DNA of 64,000 nucleotides, taken from positions 13,816,501-13,880,500 of the forward strand of contig NC_088787.1 of the NCBI RefSeq assembly GCF_949628265.1, in the 5' to 3' direction. The position numbers and the translations under genes were made by a program. Below the pieces are notes generated by a model. The model saw only the letters and a program-made list of their open reading frames with translations, was not told the origin of the DNA and did not search any database. This DNA is from Cloeon dipterum. Lineage: Eukaryota; Arthropoda; Insecta; Ephemeroptera; Baetidae. Shown piece by piece: positions 63,726 to 64,000 of the stretch. The first letter of the stretch is position 1. The number at the start of each line of letters is the position of its first letter.

Positions 63726-64000
63726 GTGAGTGCTTGTGTAGGCGCATTTTGCGGCGCGCGCGGCTAATTGGCCGCCACGTGGGTGCGGATAAGCGCCGGC
63801 GTTGATTAAAAAGCGCGTTGTTTTCGGACGTATTAATTAAATCGTGCGCGTCAGTAGTGGGAAGGCAATTTCGCCGGGTGGTGCCGCCTTTTTTCGTGTT
63901 AGGCGCTCGGGGTGGCTGGCTGGCTGGCTGGCGCGTTTAATGAAATTCTAACAGCCGCTTTGTGTAATTTATTTTACTTAAATTGCGCGCTCGACGGCGA

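Overview
The window is nuclear DNA from an arthropod, most likely an insect. The protein-coding signal is cut by GT-AG introns, host introns run to several kilobases, intergenic DNA is AT-rich, and the protein families fit (insect-type C-type lectin with TSGxD and WxSTG motifs, insect-type pancreatic-lipase relative, PGRMC, tetraspanin). I cannot name the species. There are no operons, no CRISPR array and no rRNA or tRNA gene that I can support.

Layout. 1-6761: no gene found. 6762-14140 (+): a tetraspanin in two visible exons split by a 6-kb intron. 18205-31620 (-): a seven-exon secreted lipase-family gene whose nucleophile motif reads GNNLG instead of GxSxG, with two apparent GC-AG introns. 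32317-47439: a nested transposon complex. The outer element is a hAT transposon with 8-bp target duplication GCTGTAAA, sitting inside an older dispersed repeat whose empty relative survives at 51713-52056. The hAT transposase is split in its BED-finger exon by an 11,451-bp inner element (35352-46802) with terminal inverted repeats starting CCCAGCAGAAAAT and target duplication ATG. The inner element carries a leftward TNP2-like (CACTA/EnSpm-type) transposase of about 905 aa and a rightward 12-exon BEN-domain gene of about 734 aa. The two are divergent around a 27-bp minisatellite. Long subterminal regions are full of TTGCTC/GAGCAA motifs. 47.5-53.9 kb: repeat-rich intergenic DNA with several small non-autonomous elements. 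53936-56971 (+): membrane-associated progesterone receptor component (PGRMC/MAPR). 58262-58983 (-): EEF1AKMT4-like lysine methyltransferase, convergent with PGRMC. 60373-62179 (-): a nine-exon secreted coiled-coil C-type lectin. 63.4-64.0 kb: a GC-rich, CpG-rich stretch that may be a first exon of another gene.

The most interesting unit is the inner transposon. It pairs a TNP2-type transposase with a BEN-domain (DNA-binding) protein and dense subterminal repeats. This recalls the plant En/Spm plan of transposase plus subterminal-repeat-binding accessory protein, but with an apparently unrelated accessory protein and without CACTA termini. The host genes appear unrelated to one another in function.
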